The notes beneath the pieces were generated by a model. It was not told where the DNA came from and made no database searches. It saw only the letters and a list, made by a program, of their open reading frames with translations. A program made the translations under genes and the position numbers. Below, in pieces: positions 1 through 7,191 of a DNA stretch of 17,841 nucleotides. The stretch covers positions 1 through 17,841 of the forward strand of contig JALUWC010000051.1 in NCBI GenBank assembly GCA_027019885.1, given 5' to 3'. Origin of the DNA: Geoglobus sp. (GTDB lineage: Archaea > Halobacteriota > Archaeoglobi > Archaeoglobales > Archaeoglobaceae). How positions within the stretch are numbered: the first letter of the stretch is position 1; the number at the start of each line of letters is the position of its first letter.

Positions 1-426
1 TCGGGAGTTAAGGTTGTCAATGGAGGGATTGAGGATTTGAAAGGTGCCAGAGCTTGCATGCCTCTTGGACCAGCTCACAGAGTTGATGAAGGGGAGATGG
101 TGGGCTTTGATGTGGAAGGTGAACCAATAGAGGGAGATGTGGTTACAGGCGTCCCTGTTAAAAGCAACATCCTCACCGAAAATGTTGAGAAAATAGTATT
201 GTACGGTGCTTTCAGGGTCGGGAATCCCGTAATCACTGAAAAGATAAGAGAACTCAGGTTCTCTGACAGGAATGACATGGGTCTCGCCGGCTTCAGGAGA
301 TATGGGAGAGGATATGTGGTAGTTGCTGGTGATGATGCAGGATTTACAGATCAGTATGCAGACAGCGGGGACAGCAGGGTCTTTGTTAAAAGTCTCGCAG
401 GGTTTATTATTCAGAGCAACGGCTGA
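1..426 (+). CDS. C-terminal part of an unidentified protein (5' end outside window)
   Basis: The frame is open from base 1 and ends at TGA 424-426, so this is the last 141 residues of a longer protein whose start lies to the left. A TTG at 37 is in frame but has no ribosome binding site and is unlikely to be the true start. No membrane segment or signal is visible. The last third has alternating hydrophobic strands and the pattern GRGYVVVAGDDAG followed by FVKSLAGFII. This recalls the end of DUF4350 / glutamine-amidotransferase-like domains, in which a glycine-rich strand, an acidic residue and a final helix occur. That resemblance is weak and from memory. It lies 18 bases before the AOR gene on the same strand, so the two may be co-transcribed. 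I do not recognise a specific function. Confidence 0.75.
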   Translation, partial: SGVKVVNGGIEDLKGARACMPLGPAHRVDEGEMVGFDVEGEPIEGDVVTGVPVKSNILTENVEKIVLYGAFRVGNPVITEKIRELRFSDRNDMGLAGFRRYGRGYVVVAGDDAGFTDQYADSGDSRVFVKSLAGFIIQSNG

Positions 427-433
427 TCTCGAT

Positions 434-439
434 AGGTGA
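434..439 (+). promoter_or_regulatory. Ribosome binding site deciding the AOR start
   Basis: AGGTGA at 434-439 lies five bases before ATG 445. The longest open frame begins at GTG 436, but that codon is itself part of this Shine-Dalgarno sequence. The ATG at 445 is therefore the better start and gives the family-like N-terminus MSFTGRILEIDL. Confidence 0.6.
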
Positions 440-444
440 GATGG

Positions 445-2256
445 ATGAGCTTCACGGGAAGGATTCTGGAAATAGATCTGACAGATCAAAAACATGAGAT
501 TTACGAGGTTGAGGTGGAGAAATATGAGAGATGGCTTGGAACCATAGGCATCGCCTATGAGATTGCCGAAAAACTGGCCGGAAGGTTTGACGCTCTCTCT
601 GAGGATAACTTCATCATTCTCTCTGCGGGAGTTCTGACAAATACCGGTGTTCCCGGAGCTGTTAAAGCTGTGGCAGTTACTAAGAATCCCCTGAACAGCA
701 CCTACGGGCCATCGGTTGTTGGGGGAAGGCTTGCGAGAGACATGAAACGAGCAGGATACGATTTCATACTCATCAGGGGAAAAGCTCCCTGTCCTGTATG
801 GGTAGATGTGTTTGATGGTAGCGTTGAAATAAGAAGAGCGAACTTCTGGGGGAGTGATGCCATTGAAAGTTATGAGATGCTCAAAAAGAGCGGCAGGAGC
901 GTCATAACAATAGGAAGGGCAGGAGAGCACCTCATCAGGTATGCGATAAGCCTTGTTGATGGAATTCACCATCTCGGCAAGGCCGGGCTTGGAGCTGTGA
1001 TGGGATCAAAAAACGTCAAGGCCATCAGGGTTGGCGGAAGTGGAGAGGCAGAGATATGTGACAGAGACGAGTTCATCAGAGCTGCAAAAGAGCTTCGAAG
1101 GAGAATACTGAGAAGCAAAATTGCAAAACTGTATGCTGAGCAGGGAATAATGGCTGCCTGGGCGAACTGGGCTGAACACGGGTACCTTGCAAGGGAAATG
1201 AAGTCTGTTGCGGTTGACAGGAGGGTGGCCCGGGAATTTGGTGTTGAAAGGTATCTCAGCGGAATTAAGGTGAGAAGTGTCGGCTGCCACGGCTGCCCAT
1301 CTCCCTGCAAATCGGCAATCAGAGCCAGAATAGATGGCAGTGAGATTCAGACATCAACCTCACTCTACCTTGGAGTTGCCTACGAGTTTGGCGTGAAGTG
1401 CGGGGTTGAGAGTGCTGAAAAAGCAGTTCTGTGTCATGACATAGCCAACAGACTTGGGATTGACGCAATGCTTTTCGCTGAGCTTTTTGACATTCTTGCA
1501 ACTCTCAAGGAAAGAGGTTTGGCCCGGATTGAAATTAAGAGGGATGCTGAATCGGTGATACGAATTATGAACGAAGTTGTTAACAGAGAAGGAGCTGGTA
1601 AAATTCTCGCAGATGGTGTGGATGGGCTTAAGAAGCACTTTGATTTTAATGACTACTTCATAAAAAAGGTCGAGCCGCTTTTTGACCCGAGAGTTTCATC
1701 GGGAAGTGAGGCATTTGGACTCCTGACAAACCCAAGAGGCGCTCAGGAAGGCCCAGTCACTGTTACTGTCCTTCCAGGAAGGAGAAAGGAGAGCGTTGAA
1801 AATTTCATGAGGAATGCAGGGGCAGATGACAGGCTTGTTGAGGAGACATTTAAAGATGGTCTGAATCCCGCTATATACACACTTGCAGCAGAGAACTGGC
1901 TCTGGATGCTCAACGGAATGGGAATCTGCAGGAGGGAGAGCATCGCAAGCAACCTTGACAGGGATATTCTTACCAGAATTTTCACATCGGCAACAGGAAT
2001 TGAGACCAGCATAGATGAAATGTTCAGGGCTGCTGGAGAGGCCTTCAGCCTTGCAAGGAGGTTGAACTGTATGGAGGGTTACGATATGGAGGATGATCTC
2101 CCTCCAAAAAAGTTCTTTGAGCCGCTTAAAACCTGGGGAGGGGAGAAGGTGTGGAAGGACTACTTAACAGGAAAGACATTCAGCTATGAAGATGTGAAAG
2201 AGATGCTCAGACAGTACTACAGGTTCAGGGGGTGGAAAGAGAATGGATGCCCGTGA
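445..2256 (+). CDS. Tungsten-dependent aldehyde:ferredoxin oxidoreductase family protein
   Basis: Enzymes of this family oxidise aldehydes to carboxylic acids and pass electrons to ferredoxin, using a tungsto-bispterin cofactor and one [4Fe-4S] cluster in the cytoplasm. The 603-residue length is typical. The N-terminal domain opens with GRILEIDL and contains the pterin-binding stretch around GPSVVGGRLARDMKRAGYD. Cluster ligands are visible as C281-x2-C284-x3-C288, with the fourth at C495 in NGMGIC, close to the positions in Pyrococcus furiosus AOR (288, 291, 295, 494 from memory). HDIANRLGID matches the central D-x-x-N-R-L-G-x-D pterin motif. The substrate cannot be told from sequence, because AOR, FOR, GOR and WOR paralogues share these motifs. 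The start was moved from GTG 436 to ATG 445 on the ribosome binding site. A tungstate transporter operon is encoded at 14254-16672. Confidence 0.93.
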   Translation: MSFTGRILEIDLTDQKHEIYEVEVEKYERWLGTIGIAYEIAEKLAGRFDALSEDNFIILSAGVLTNTGVPGAVKAVAVTKNPLNSTYGPSVVGGRLARDMKRAGYDFILIRGKAPCPVWVDVFDGSVEIRRANFWGSDAIESYEMLKKSGRSVITIGRAGEHLIRYAISLVDGIHHLGKAGLGAVMGSKNVKAIRVGGSGEAEICDRDEFIRAAKELRRRILRSKIAKLYAEQGIMAAWANWAEHGYLAREMKSVAVDRRVAREFGVERYLSGIKVRSVGCHGCPSPCKSAIRARIDGSEIQTSTSLYLGVAYEFGVKCGVESAEKAVLCHDIANRLGIDAMLFAELFDILATLKERGLARIEIKRDAESVIRIMNEVVNREGAGKILADGVDGLKKHFDFNDYFIKKVEPLFDPRVSSGSEAFGLLTNPRGAQEGPVTVTVLPGRRKESVENFMRNAGADDRLVEETFKDGLNPAIYTLAAENWLWMLNGMGICRRESIASNLDRDILTRIFTSATGIETSIDEMFRAAGEAFSLARRLNCMEGYDMEDDLPPKKFFEPLKTWGGEKVWKDYLTGKTFSYEDVKEMLRQYYRFRGWKENGCP

Positions 2257-2290
2257 AACTTTAGAACAGAATAAATCATTACAATTAACA

Positions 2291-2297
2291 TTTTAAA
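2291..2297 (+). promoter_or_regulatory. Candidate TATA box of gyrB
   Basis: TTTTAAA lies in the AT-rich 83-bp gap after the AOR gene, about 45 bases before the gyrB ATG. With the usual archaeal spacing, transcription would begin near 2320 and leave a short leader containing the GAGGTGA ribosome binding site at 2329-2335. This suggests that gyrB has its own promoter. The call rests on AT content and spacing only. Confidence 0.4.
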
Positions 2298-2339
2298 CCA
2301 TATTGGCTTAATTCAGTATGCTATTGCCGAGGTGAAGAT

Positions 2340-4202
2340 ATGGAGTACTCAGCCGAGCATATTGAGGTTCTCAGCGATCTTGAAGCTGTCAGAAAGAGGC
2401 CGGGAATGTACATAGGCGGTATTGGCATAAGAGGGCTTCACCACCTTCTCTGGGAGGTTGTTGACAACTCAATTGATGAGGCTCTCGCAGGATTTTGCAG
2501 CAAGATAAAGGTAATTCTTCACGATGATGGGAGTGCCAGTGTTGAGGATAATGGAAGGGGAATCCCAACCGAGATGCACTCTCTTGGTAAATCTGCCCTT
2601 GAGATAGTGATGACAAAGCTTCATGCAGGAGGAAAGTTCAGCAAAAAAGCCTACAGGGTTTCAGGAGGATTGCATGGAGTTGGTGTTTCTGTTGTTAACG
2701 CTCTCTCAGAGTGGATGGAGGTTTATGTTAAGAGGGACGGAAAAATCTACTTTCAGAGATTTGAGAGAGGAATTTCAAAAACATCACTTGAAATTGTGGG
2801 AGAGAGTGGCGAGACAGGCACAATAGTCAGATTCAAGCCTGATGAGGAGATTTTTGAAACGACAGAGTTCAGGTACGATATTGTTGCCCACAGGCTGAAG
2901 GAGCTTGCCTACCTCACAAAAGGAGTTACAATAGAACTGATTGACGAGAGAAAGAACAAGAGGGAGGTTTTTCATTCTGAGAGGGGGATAATGGATTACA
3001 TAAAATCCCTGAACAGGGGAAAGCAGAAGTTCCATGATCCCATTTACTTCCATGAGAGGGTTGATGATAACGAGATTGAGGTTGCTGTTCAGTTCACGAA
3101 TTCAGATCATGAGGTTGTTCTTGCTTATGCGAACAACATACACAACGATGAAGGTGGAACGCATGTTGTTGGATTCAGAGCGGGTTTGACAAGAGCTTTA
3201 AACGAGTACGGCAGAAAATTCATAAAGAAGTACACACCTCTTTCTGGTCTGGATATAAGAGAAGGTCTCACAGCGATAATATCTGTAAAACTGCCTGAAC
3301 CCCAGTTTGAAGGACAAACAAAGACAAAGCTCAGCAACAGCGAGATAAGAAAGGCTGTTGAGAGTGTTGTTTACAGAAGGGTTCTTGAGTGGCTTGAGGA
3401 GAATCCCGATTCTGCAAACAGGATAATAGAGAAATGCCAGACAACAAGAAAAGCAAGGGAAGCAGCGAAGAAGGCGAGAGAGCTTGTGAAAAGAAAGAGT
3501 GAGGTTGCAACTCTTCCAGGAAAGCTTGCAGACTGCTCTTCAAGAGATTCATCTGAGAGGGAACTGTTCATCGTTGAGGGTGAGTCTGCTGGAGGTTCAG
3601 CGAAGCAGGCAAGGGACAGAAGATTTCAGGCTATTCTGCCAATAAGGGGGAAGATCATAAATGTTGAGAAAGCTGGCCTGATGAAAGTTTTGAGAAATGA
3701 GGAAGTCAAGGCTATAATCTCAGCCGTAGGAGCGGGGATGGGGAAGGAGTTTGATGTGAACAGAATCAGATACGGAAAGGTAATAATAATGACGGATGCT
3801 GATGTGGATGGTGCCCACATAAGAACCCTCCTTCTGACATTCTTCTACCGCTACATGAAACCCCTCATTGAGTACGGGCATCTTTACATTGCTCAGCCTC
3901 CCCTTTACAGGGTAAGAAAAGGAAAGAAGACCTACTATGTTTACTCCGATGCTGAGCTTGAGGATTTGCTGAGCAGAATTGGAAATGCGGAGGTGCAGAG
4001 ATACAAAGGCCTTGGAGAGATGAATCCTGAACAGCTTTGGGAGACAACAATGAACCCCCAGAACAGGATACTCATGAAGGTGACAGTTGAGGATGCTTCC
4101 ATGGCTGAAGAACTTATAACGATTCTCATGGGTGAGGATGTTGAGGACAGAAGGAACTTCATAATGGAGCATTCAGCGGAAGTGAAAAATCTGGATGTGT
4201 GA
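2340..4202 (+). CDS. gyrB: DNA gyrase subunit B
   Basis: This is the ATPase and Toprim subunit of the type IIA topoisomerase that introduces negative supercoils with GyrA. The GHKL ATPase domain (about residues 1-215) shows the catalytic glutamate E39 in WEVVDNSIDEALAG, D70-N71-GRGIP and the ATP lid GLHGVGVSVVNALS. The transducer domain carries the QTKTKL loop, with K330 contacting the gamma phosphate. The Toprim domain has IVEGESAGGSA (E414) and TDADVDGAHI (D486, D488, D490), followed by QRYKGLGEMNP and the short C-terminal tail. At 620 residues it is the compact form without the insertion found in E. coli GyrB. ATG 2340 follows GAGGTGA by four bases. No gyrA lies in this window. GyrB rather than ParE or Topo VI B is supported by the conserved motif set and by the known presence of gyrase in Archaeoglobales. 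Confidence 0.97.
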   Translation: MEYSAEHIEVLSDLEAVRKRPGMYIGGIGIRGLHHLLWEVVDNSIDEALAGFCSKIKVILHDDGSASVEDNGRGIPTEMHSLGKSALEIVMTKLHAGGKFSKKAYRVSGGLHGVGVSVVNALSEWMEVYVKRDGKIYFQRFERGISKTSLEIVGESGETGTIVRFKPDEEIFETTEFRYDIVAHRLKELAYLTKGVTIELIDERKNKREVFHSERGIMDYIKSLNRGKQKFHDPIYFHERVDDNEIEVAVQFTNSDHEVVLAYANNIHNDEGGTHVVGFRAGLTRALNEYGRKFIKKYTPLSGLDIREGLTAIISVKLPEPQFEGQTKTKLSNSEIRKAVESVVYRRVLEWLEENPDSANRIIEKCQTTRKAREAAKKARELVKRKSEVATLPGKLADCSSRDSSERELFIVEGESAGGSAKQARDRRFQAILPIRGKIINVEKAGLMKVLRNEEVKAIISAVGAGMGKEFDVNRIRYGKVIIMTDADVDGAHIRTLLLTFFYRYMKPLIEYGHLYIAQPPLYRVRKGKKTYYVYSDAELEDLLSRIGNAEVQRYKGLGEMNPEQLWETTMNPQNRILMKVTVEDASMAEELITILMGEDVEDRRNFIMEHSAEVKNLDV

Positions 4203-4205
4203 GCA

Positions 4206-5066
4206 ATGAGGATGAAAGCCAAATGCCCGGCATGCCTGCTCAACAGAATATATCAGGAATGCAGGCTTGTCACAGATGATGAAAGGCTAACAAACAAAAT
4301 CATACAGGAATCCATTGAGATCATCGCAGATGAATTCAGGAAAGGGGAGATCAATGCCGTTGCATCAACAAGAGTCCACAGAGTTGTTTATAGCATGCTC
4401 GGAAATGATGATCCATACAAAAGGCTCAAGATGAGAGCAAACCAGGAGAGTCTGAAAATTCTTCCATTTGTTGTAAAATTGGTTGAAAAAAGAGATACTT
4501 TCAAAAATGCTGTGAAGGCAAGCATAATCGGAAACAGCTTCGATTATGGTGTTCTTGATCATGACGTGAATGACTCCAACTTCAGAGATTACTTTCAGAT
4601 GGAATTTGAGAAGGAGCTTGTTATAGACCACACCAGTGAGATAAAGCATCTTTGCAGGGGGAAAGTTGTCTACATCGCAGACAACGCTGGAGAAATCGTT
4701 TTTGACAGGCTTCTTGTTGAGGAGATAAAGAAGGCTGGAGGCTTTGTTAGCTTTGTTGTCAGAGCAAAACCAGTTCTGAGTGATGCAACAGCTGAGGATG
4801 CTAAGATTGCTGGAATTGACAGGGTTGCGGATGAGATTCTGACAAATGGAAAGGGAGCGATAGGAATAATGGAGGAGGAGCTTCCAGATATTACAAGAGA
4901 AAGAATGGAGCAGGCGGACATCATAATCTCAAAGGGAATGGCGAACTATGAATGTTTATCAGAGAGCAGATACAAGAACATAGCCTTTCTGCTGAAGGCG
5001 AAATGCGAACCTGTTGCGAGCGATATCGGGGTGAATGTTGGAGATATGGTGGCGATGCTGAAATGA
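4206..5066 (+). CDS. DUF89 / ARMT1-like metal-dependent phosphatase
   Basis: A 286-residue soluble protein of the DUF89 family. Characterised members are metal-dependent phosphatases that remove damaged or unwanted sugar phosphates and related metabolites. The N-terminus carries C7-x2-C10 (KCPACLLNR), the mark of the CxxC-bearing subfamily common in archaea. The metal site is recognisable as D159-N160-A161-G162-E163 in YIADNAGEIVFDRLL, followed by VVRAKPVLSDAT and IIISKGMANYECLSE, where the SKG stretch belongs to the phosphate pocket. An Archaeoglobus fulgidus member (AF1104, from memory) has a solved structure. The gene starts three bases after gyrB ends, and its stop overlaps the next start as ATGA, so translation is probably coupled. 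ATG 4212 is an equally possible start. The substrate is unknown. Confidence 0.85.
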   Translation: MRMKAKCPACLLNRIYQECRLVTDDERLTNKIIQESIEIIADEFRKGEINAVASTRVHRVVYSMLGNDDPYKRLKMRANQESLKILPFVVKLVEKRDTFKNAVKASIIGNSFDYGVLDHDVNDSNFRDYFQMEFEKELVIDHTSEIKHLCRGKVVYIADNAGEIVFDRLLVEEIKKAGGFVSFVVRAKPVLSDATAEDAKIAGIDRVADEILTNGKGAIGIMEEELPDITRERMEQADIIISKGMANYECLSESRYKNIAFLLKAKCEPVASDIGVNVGDMVAMLK

Positions 5067-5548
5067 ATCTCAGGGAGAGGACGCTCAGAGAGCTATTTGA
5101 GACCCTGATGGGAATTGAAAAAGGTGATTGCGATTACTATCCATGCCATTTTGATGGACAGGACTGCTCATTCTGCTTCTGTCCGTTTTACCCATGCCTG
5201 ATTTACGAGACGGGAGGAGAAATGAAGGGGAATGCAATATGGAGCTGTATGAAATGCAATTTAGTTCATGAGCCCGAAGTCGCTCAGGAGCTGAAAGGCA
5301 TCCTCTCAACCTATCCGTTTCAGGTTCTTGCAGATGAAAACTGGCAGTTTTTCAATGAGATAATTCAGGAGGTTGTTTTTGGAGAGAGAAGGGGGAAGAA
5401 AGTTGGCAGAGCATATTCTGTTTACGGGCTTGACGAAAGTGATGAGTGCTACCTTGTGATCATGAACGGCTTTGAGATCGTGGAGATATTCAGAGGAAAG
5501 TGCGGTGAACTGAAAAACAGGGAGGGAATTCTGATTCCCGTCTCCTAA
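5063..5548 (+). CDS. Cysteine-rich small-domain protein (PF04071-like), putative metal binding
   Basis: Starting at ATG 5063, which overlaps the upstream TGA as ATGA, this encodes 161 residues. A frame open further upstream to 4952 would run through the DUF89 gene and is not used. Residues 20-75 hold eight cysteines (23, 28, 35, 38, 40, 45, 62, 65) with H29 and H69, in an order matching the cysteine-rich small domain: CDYYPCH, then CSFCFCPFYPC, then CMKC followed by HEPE. That domain is thought to bind metal and in methanogens is found with cobamide-related proteins. Residues 90-161 form a second, unrecognised region with C129 and C147, rich in beta-strand pattern. No signal peptide or membrane segment is seen. 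Coupling to the DUF89 phosphatase suggests a shared pathway, but no function is established. Confidence 0.8.
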   Translation: MNLRERTLRELFETLMGIEKGDCDYYPCHFDGQDCSFCFCPFYPCLIYETGGEMKGNAIWSCMKCNLVHEPEVAQELKGILSTYPFQVLADENWQFFNEIIQEVVFGERRGKKVGRAYSVYGLDESDECYLVIMNGFEIVEIFRGKCGELKNREGILIPVS

Positions 5549-6615
5549 GCAACACCAGTCTTCTCAACAACAAGCTCAAATTCTTTTCTGTCTGGATCAA
5601 CATCTTCAAGTATGGTATATCTCCTTTTTCTTATTTTCTTTGCAAAAAGCAATGCTTCAATAATCTGATCCTTCGTCAAACCAATCTCCTTTGCCATTGT
5701 TGGTGCCTGAACCCTCTCGAGGGACTCCTTTATCCTTTCCCAGTCTCCCATGCCGTAATGTTTCTGATGAAGGTACTCCATAATGATAGCACCAATACCA
5801 ACCTGCTCTCCATGAAGGGCGTTTCCATAGCCAAGATAATCTACCGCATGGCTGAATTTATGCTCTGCTCCGCTTGCAGGTCTGCTTGAGCCGATGAGAC
5901 TTATTGATACTCCGCTCAGAATAAGTCCTCTGATCAGCATTTCCAGATGCTTGAGATTGCTGATGTCGAGATTTGCCGTCGTAAGCATCAGGCTTGCTGG
6001 CATAACTGCCATAGATGCAGCAACTTCGCTGTATTCTTCATCTCTCCTCTCTTTTGCCAGAATCCAGTCCTTGACTGCAGTTATGTTGGATATCAAATCT
6101 CCGTACCCCGATCTCAGATACCTGACAGGGCTCCTTCTCAGTATTGTGAGGTCTGCAAGAACAGCAGTTGGAGGGTTTGTTGAGATCGATACGGGTCTGT
6201 TCTCCTCCTTGAAGCTTGCAACAGGTGAGGCAATGCCATCATGGGATGCAACTGTTGGAATGCTTATGAAGGCAACATTCAGTTCTGAGGCAAGAACCTT
6301 CCCGAGATCGAGAACCTTTCCACCTCCAATACCCATGACGCAGTCAACATCGGAATAGCCTATCTGAAATTCAAGTCTCCTCACTTCATCCATTCTCGCC
6401 TTTTCAACATAAAAAACCTCTATAACTCTCTCCTTTACCTTCTCATAAATCTTCGACCCGGCAACTTCAAAGCTCGTTTTTCCAGACAGGAGAACAGCAG
6501 ATGTCAGATCGAATCCATCCATTACCTTTTCAACCTTTTTTCTTGCATTTTCACTTATCTCAACAAAGCTGGGAAGCTCAGCAATCTTGAGATGCTCTCT
6601 TCGATACTTTCTCAA
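5545..6615 (-). CDS. egsA: sn-glycerol-1-phosphate dehydrogenase
   Basis: This enzyme reduces dihydroxyacetone phosphate with NAD(P)H to sn-glycerol-1-phosphate, the first committed step of archaeal membrane lipid synthesis, in the cytoplasm. The product is 356 residues, normal for the family. The nucleotide-binding loop is GIGGGKVLD (95-103), followed by IPTVASHDGIASP. The zinc ligands are D173 (YGD), H252 (EHKFSH) and H268 (LHGEQVGIG), the same pattern as in the glycerol dehydrogenase superfamily. The frame is open up to 6750, but TTG 6615 is chosen because GGAGGTG at 6627-6621 lies five bases before it, and the extra 45 residues would overlap the thioredoxin gene without family-like sequence. 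It lies 83 bases downstream of that gene. Its TAG stop overlaps the opposing TAA at 5545-5548. Confidence 0.93.
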   Translation of the reverse strand: MRKYRREHLKIAELPSFVEISENARKKVEKVMDGFDLTSAVLLSGKTSFEVAGSKIYEKVKERVIEVFYVEKARMDEVRRLEFQIGYSDVDCVMGIGGGKVLDLGKVLASELNVAFISIPTVASHDGIASPVASFKEENRPVSISTNPPTAVLADLTILRRSPVRYLRSGYGDLISNITAVKDWILAKERRDEEYSEVAASMAVMPASLMLTTANLDISNLKHLEMLIRGLILSGVSISLIGSSRPASGAEHKFSHAVDYLGYGNALHGEQVGIGAIIMEYLHQKHYGMGDWERIKESLERVQAPTMAKEIGLTKDQIIEALLFAKKIRKRRYTILEDVDPDRKEFELVVEKTGVA

Positions 6616-6670
6616 AGGCTCCACCTCCACTGAAAATGAGAGTAATAAACAAGATGTATCTGCTGAAGAC

Positions 6671-6680
6671 AATAAAAAGT
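6671..6680 (-). promoter_or_regulatory. Possible internal promoter or T-rich terminator before egsA
   Basis: On the minus strand ACTTTTTATT lies in the 83-bp gap between the thioredoxin-like gene and egsA. As a TATA element it would place a start near 6650, leaving a leader with the GGAGGTG site intact. As a run of five T it could instead weaken read-through from the upstream gene. The sequence alone does not decide between them. Confidence 0.3.
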
Positions 6681-6698
6681 TTATTGATGTCTCAATCT

Positions 6699-7127
6699 TC
6701 AGATTCCGACTCTTTTTATGAATTCCTCTTTTGAGAGGTAGCCAACCCACCCATCAATGGGTTTTCCATCCGGACTGTATATCACGAAGGCCGGAGTGCT
6801 TATATCCCCCCCAAAAAGGGGCGCAATTTTATTTATGGCGGAGTCCTTAGATGCGTCAACAAGCACAGGCACGTATTTGGCTTCAAGCCTTTTCATGACA
6901 TCTTTATCACTGAACGTTTCCTTTTTCATTCTTTCACACCACACACATGTTGGGAGTGTTACAAAAACCAGAACTTCCTTGTTCTCCTCTTTTGCCTTTT
7001 TCATTCCCTCATCAAAGCTGTACCACCCTTTCTCATTAAACCCACTGGAATTGGATGATATCAGCCCGTAAAAAACAAGAATTCCACCTATAACAATGAA
7101 AGCGATGATTGCGTATTTTGGTTCCAT
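6699..7127 (-). CDS. Membrane-anchored thioredoxin-like protein
   Basis: A 142-residue protein with one N-terminal membrane segment (about residues 5-22, with K4 in front) and a thioredoxin fold behind it, so the redox domain is probably outside the cytoplasm. The active site is C61-V-W-C64 in TLPTCVWCERMKKETF, typical of the Thioredoxin_7 / SoxW-like group, in which MKKETF follows the CxxC. The cis-proline is P112 in ISTPAFVIYSPDG. It could reduce or form disulfides in exported proteins, or serve cytochrome maturation. No partner gene is next to it. ATG 7127 lies about 25 bases from the TATA region at 7145-7153, so the message is probably leaderless. egsA follows on the same strand after 83 bases. 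Confidence 0.85.
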   Translation of the reverse strand: MEPKYAIIAFIVIGGILVFYGLISSNSSGFNEKGWYSFDEGMKKAKEENKEVLVFVTLPTCVWCERMKKETFSDKDVMKRLEAKYVPVLVDASKDSAINKIAPLFGGDISTPAFVIYSPDGKPIDGWVGYLSKEEFIKRVGI

Positions 7128-7144
7128 AAATCAGTGTGGATTGG

Positions 7145-7153
7145 TATAAATAA
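7145..7153. promoter_or_regulatory. Shared divergent TATA region (hel308 / thioredoxin-like gene)
   Basis: TATAAATAA on the plus strand reads TTATTTATA on the minus strand. Counted at normal archaeal spacing, it would start plus-strand transcription near 7175 and minus-strand transcription near 7122-7127. The first excludes the upstream TTG 7162 as the helicase start. The second makes the thioredoxin-like message leaderless or nearly so. This gap is the only room for both core promoters. Confidence 0.5.
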
Positions 7154-7191
7154 TAAACCTTTTGCGAAATTACTATATTCTGGAGAAACCG

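Noticed and set aside
436..444. GTG 436 as the start of the AOR gene
   Set aside because: The codon is part of the AGGTGA ribosome binding site, and ATG 445 gives the family-like N-terminus.
3720..4172. 150-codon minus-strand open frame inside gyrB
   Set aside because: It is a shadow of a strongly conserved coding region, with no ribosome binding site or recognisable protein.
4952..5062. Upstream extension of the cysteine-rich gene
   Set aside because: It lies inside the DUF89 gene in another frame, and the ATGA overlap at 5063 is a clear coupled start.
5894..6358. 154-codon plus-strand open frame inside egsA
   Set aside because: It is antisense to a clear enzyme gene and its sequence is low in recognisable features.
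6616..6750. N-terminal extension of 45 codons on egsA
   Set aside because: It overlaps the thioredoxin-like gene, has no family resemblance, and a GGAGGTG site points to TTG 6615.
7162..7191. TTG 7162 as start of hel308
   Set aside because: It is only about 10 bases from the TATA box and would lie upstream of the expected transcription start.
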